Part shown: in pieces, positions 63,717-64,000 of the stretch
Position numbering within the stretch: position 1 is the stretch's first letter
Layout: each line of letters starts with the position of its first letter
Source: Commensalibacter oyaizuii
Lineage (GTDB): Bacteria > Pseudomonadota > Alphaproteobacteria > Acetobacterales > Acetobacteraceae
Direction of reading: 5' to 3'
DNA: 64,000 nucleotides
Assembly (NCBI RefSeq): GCF_029953265.1
Contig: NZ_JASBAO010000001.1
Coordinates: 2,051,501 to 2,115,500, forward strand
Notes under the pieces: model-generated
What the model was told of the DNA's origin: nothing
Databases searched by the model: none
What the model saw: only the letters and a program-made list of their open reading frames with translations
Made by a program: the position numbers and the translations under genes

Positions 63717-64000
63717 ATGGTTAATCCCATTTCCGTATCAATAACAGCGGTTGATAATGTAACCAAAGTCATTCAACGAGTGAATGCCAATATGGAACGC
63801 ATGCAGGCCCCAATTAAAAATGTTCAGCGCACTTTTGAACGATTTTCTCAATTATCAGGGATGAATCGGTTAAACGAGGGATTTTCAAGGATCCGCGCTT
63901 CGGCGACATCTACTTTTCGGGTGATGGGGCAAATTGCCCCCGTGTTGGGCACCATTACCAGTGCGGTTACCATCGCGGGGATGACACGACTTGCCACGTC
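63717..64000 (+). CDS. Tail tape measure protein, N-terminal part (cut by window edge)
   Basis: ATG at 63717 with AAAGG upstream; open to the right edge. The product begins VNPISVSITAVDNVTKVIQRV, then a helical, glutamine-rich segment (NMERMQAPIKNVQRTFERF) and a hydrophobic helix start (IAPVLGTITSAVTIAGM), as at the N-terminus of tape measure proteins. Position after the tail chaperone pair is diagnostic. Length unknown. Confidence 0.8.
   Translation, partial: MVNPISVSITAVDNVTKVIQRVNANMERMQAPIKNVQRTFERFSQLSGMNRLNEGFSRIRASATSTFRVMGQIAPVLGTITSAVTIAGMTRLAT

Overview
The window comes from an AT-rich alphaproteobacterial chromosome. Gene content points to the Acetobacteraceae, and my best guess is Commensalibacter or a close relative. 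That guess rests on family-level recognition (DUF1489, DUF4186, the rsmB-rpe-heparinase run, gatCAB order, a DUF2312/GapR protein), not on a database search.

Positions 1-38,231 are ordinary chromosome. The left part is mostly leftward: a DUF3142 protein cut by the window edge, two adjacent SPOR-domain lipoproteins (one with a lytic transglycosylase domain), DUF1489, hemW, kup, a YggS-type PLP protein and a GT2 glycosyltransferase. From 8.2 kb a rightward block carries rsmB, rpe, a heparinase II/III-like protein and a GT4 glycosyltransferase. Next come leftward DUF4186, a small secreted cysteine protein, an amino-acid permease and an alpha/beta hydrolase. A rightward sulfur-transfer cluster follows (two cysteine desulfurases, 2Fe-2S ferredoxin, mnmA), then a periplasmic binding protein, a GT4, an O-antigen-ligase-like protein and a CobW GTPase with a 12-unit Glu-His tract. 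The rest of the chromosome has an XRE regulator divergent from a small membrane protein over two palindromes, WD40, NYN and CDF proteins, a COG2509 FAD protein, YnfA, GNAT, gatCAB and an MscS-type channel. About 2 kb upstream of tRNA-Ser(GCT) lies a decayed copy of that tRNA's promoter and 5' half.

From tRNA-Ser (38,232-38,323) to the right edge the window is a prophage that continues past the window. It has a tyrosine integrase, a putative excisionase, two regulatory switches (an XRE protein with TAAGTATA boxes, and a LexA-like repressor with a duplicated DNA-binding domain), early and replication genes ending in ssb, and an accessory gene made of 48-residue tandem repeats. A packaging region with many GGTTGCA boxes precedes terS and terL. 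The head module is lambda-like (gpW, portal, S49 protease, acidic scaffold-like protein, gpD, gpE, FI and FII positions). It is joined to a Mu/P2-like contractile tail module (DUF2635, sheath, tube, tail assembly chaperone with a -1 frameshift site, tape measure start).

The most interesting signals are the tandem-repeat accessory protein, the candidate cos region, the T7 slippery site in the tail chaperone gene, a multi-hairpin non-coding stretch between terL and gpW, a promoter-double-hairpin-split-ORF unit opposite the XRE gene, and a prophage-borne relative of a chromosomal secreted cysteine protein.
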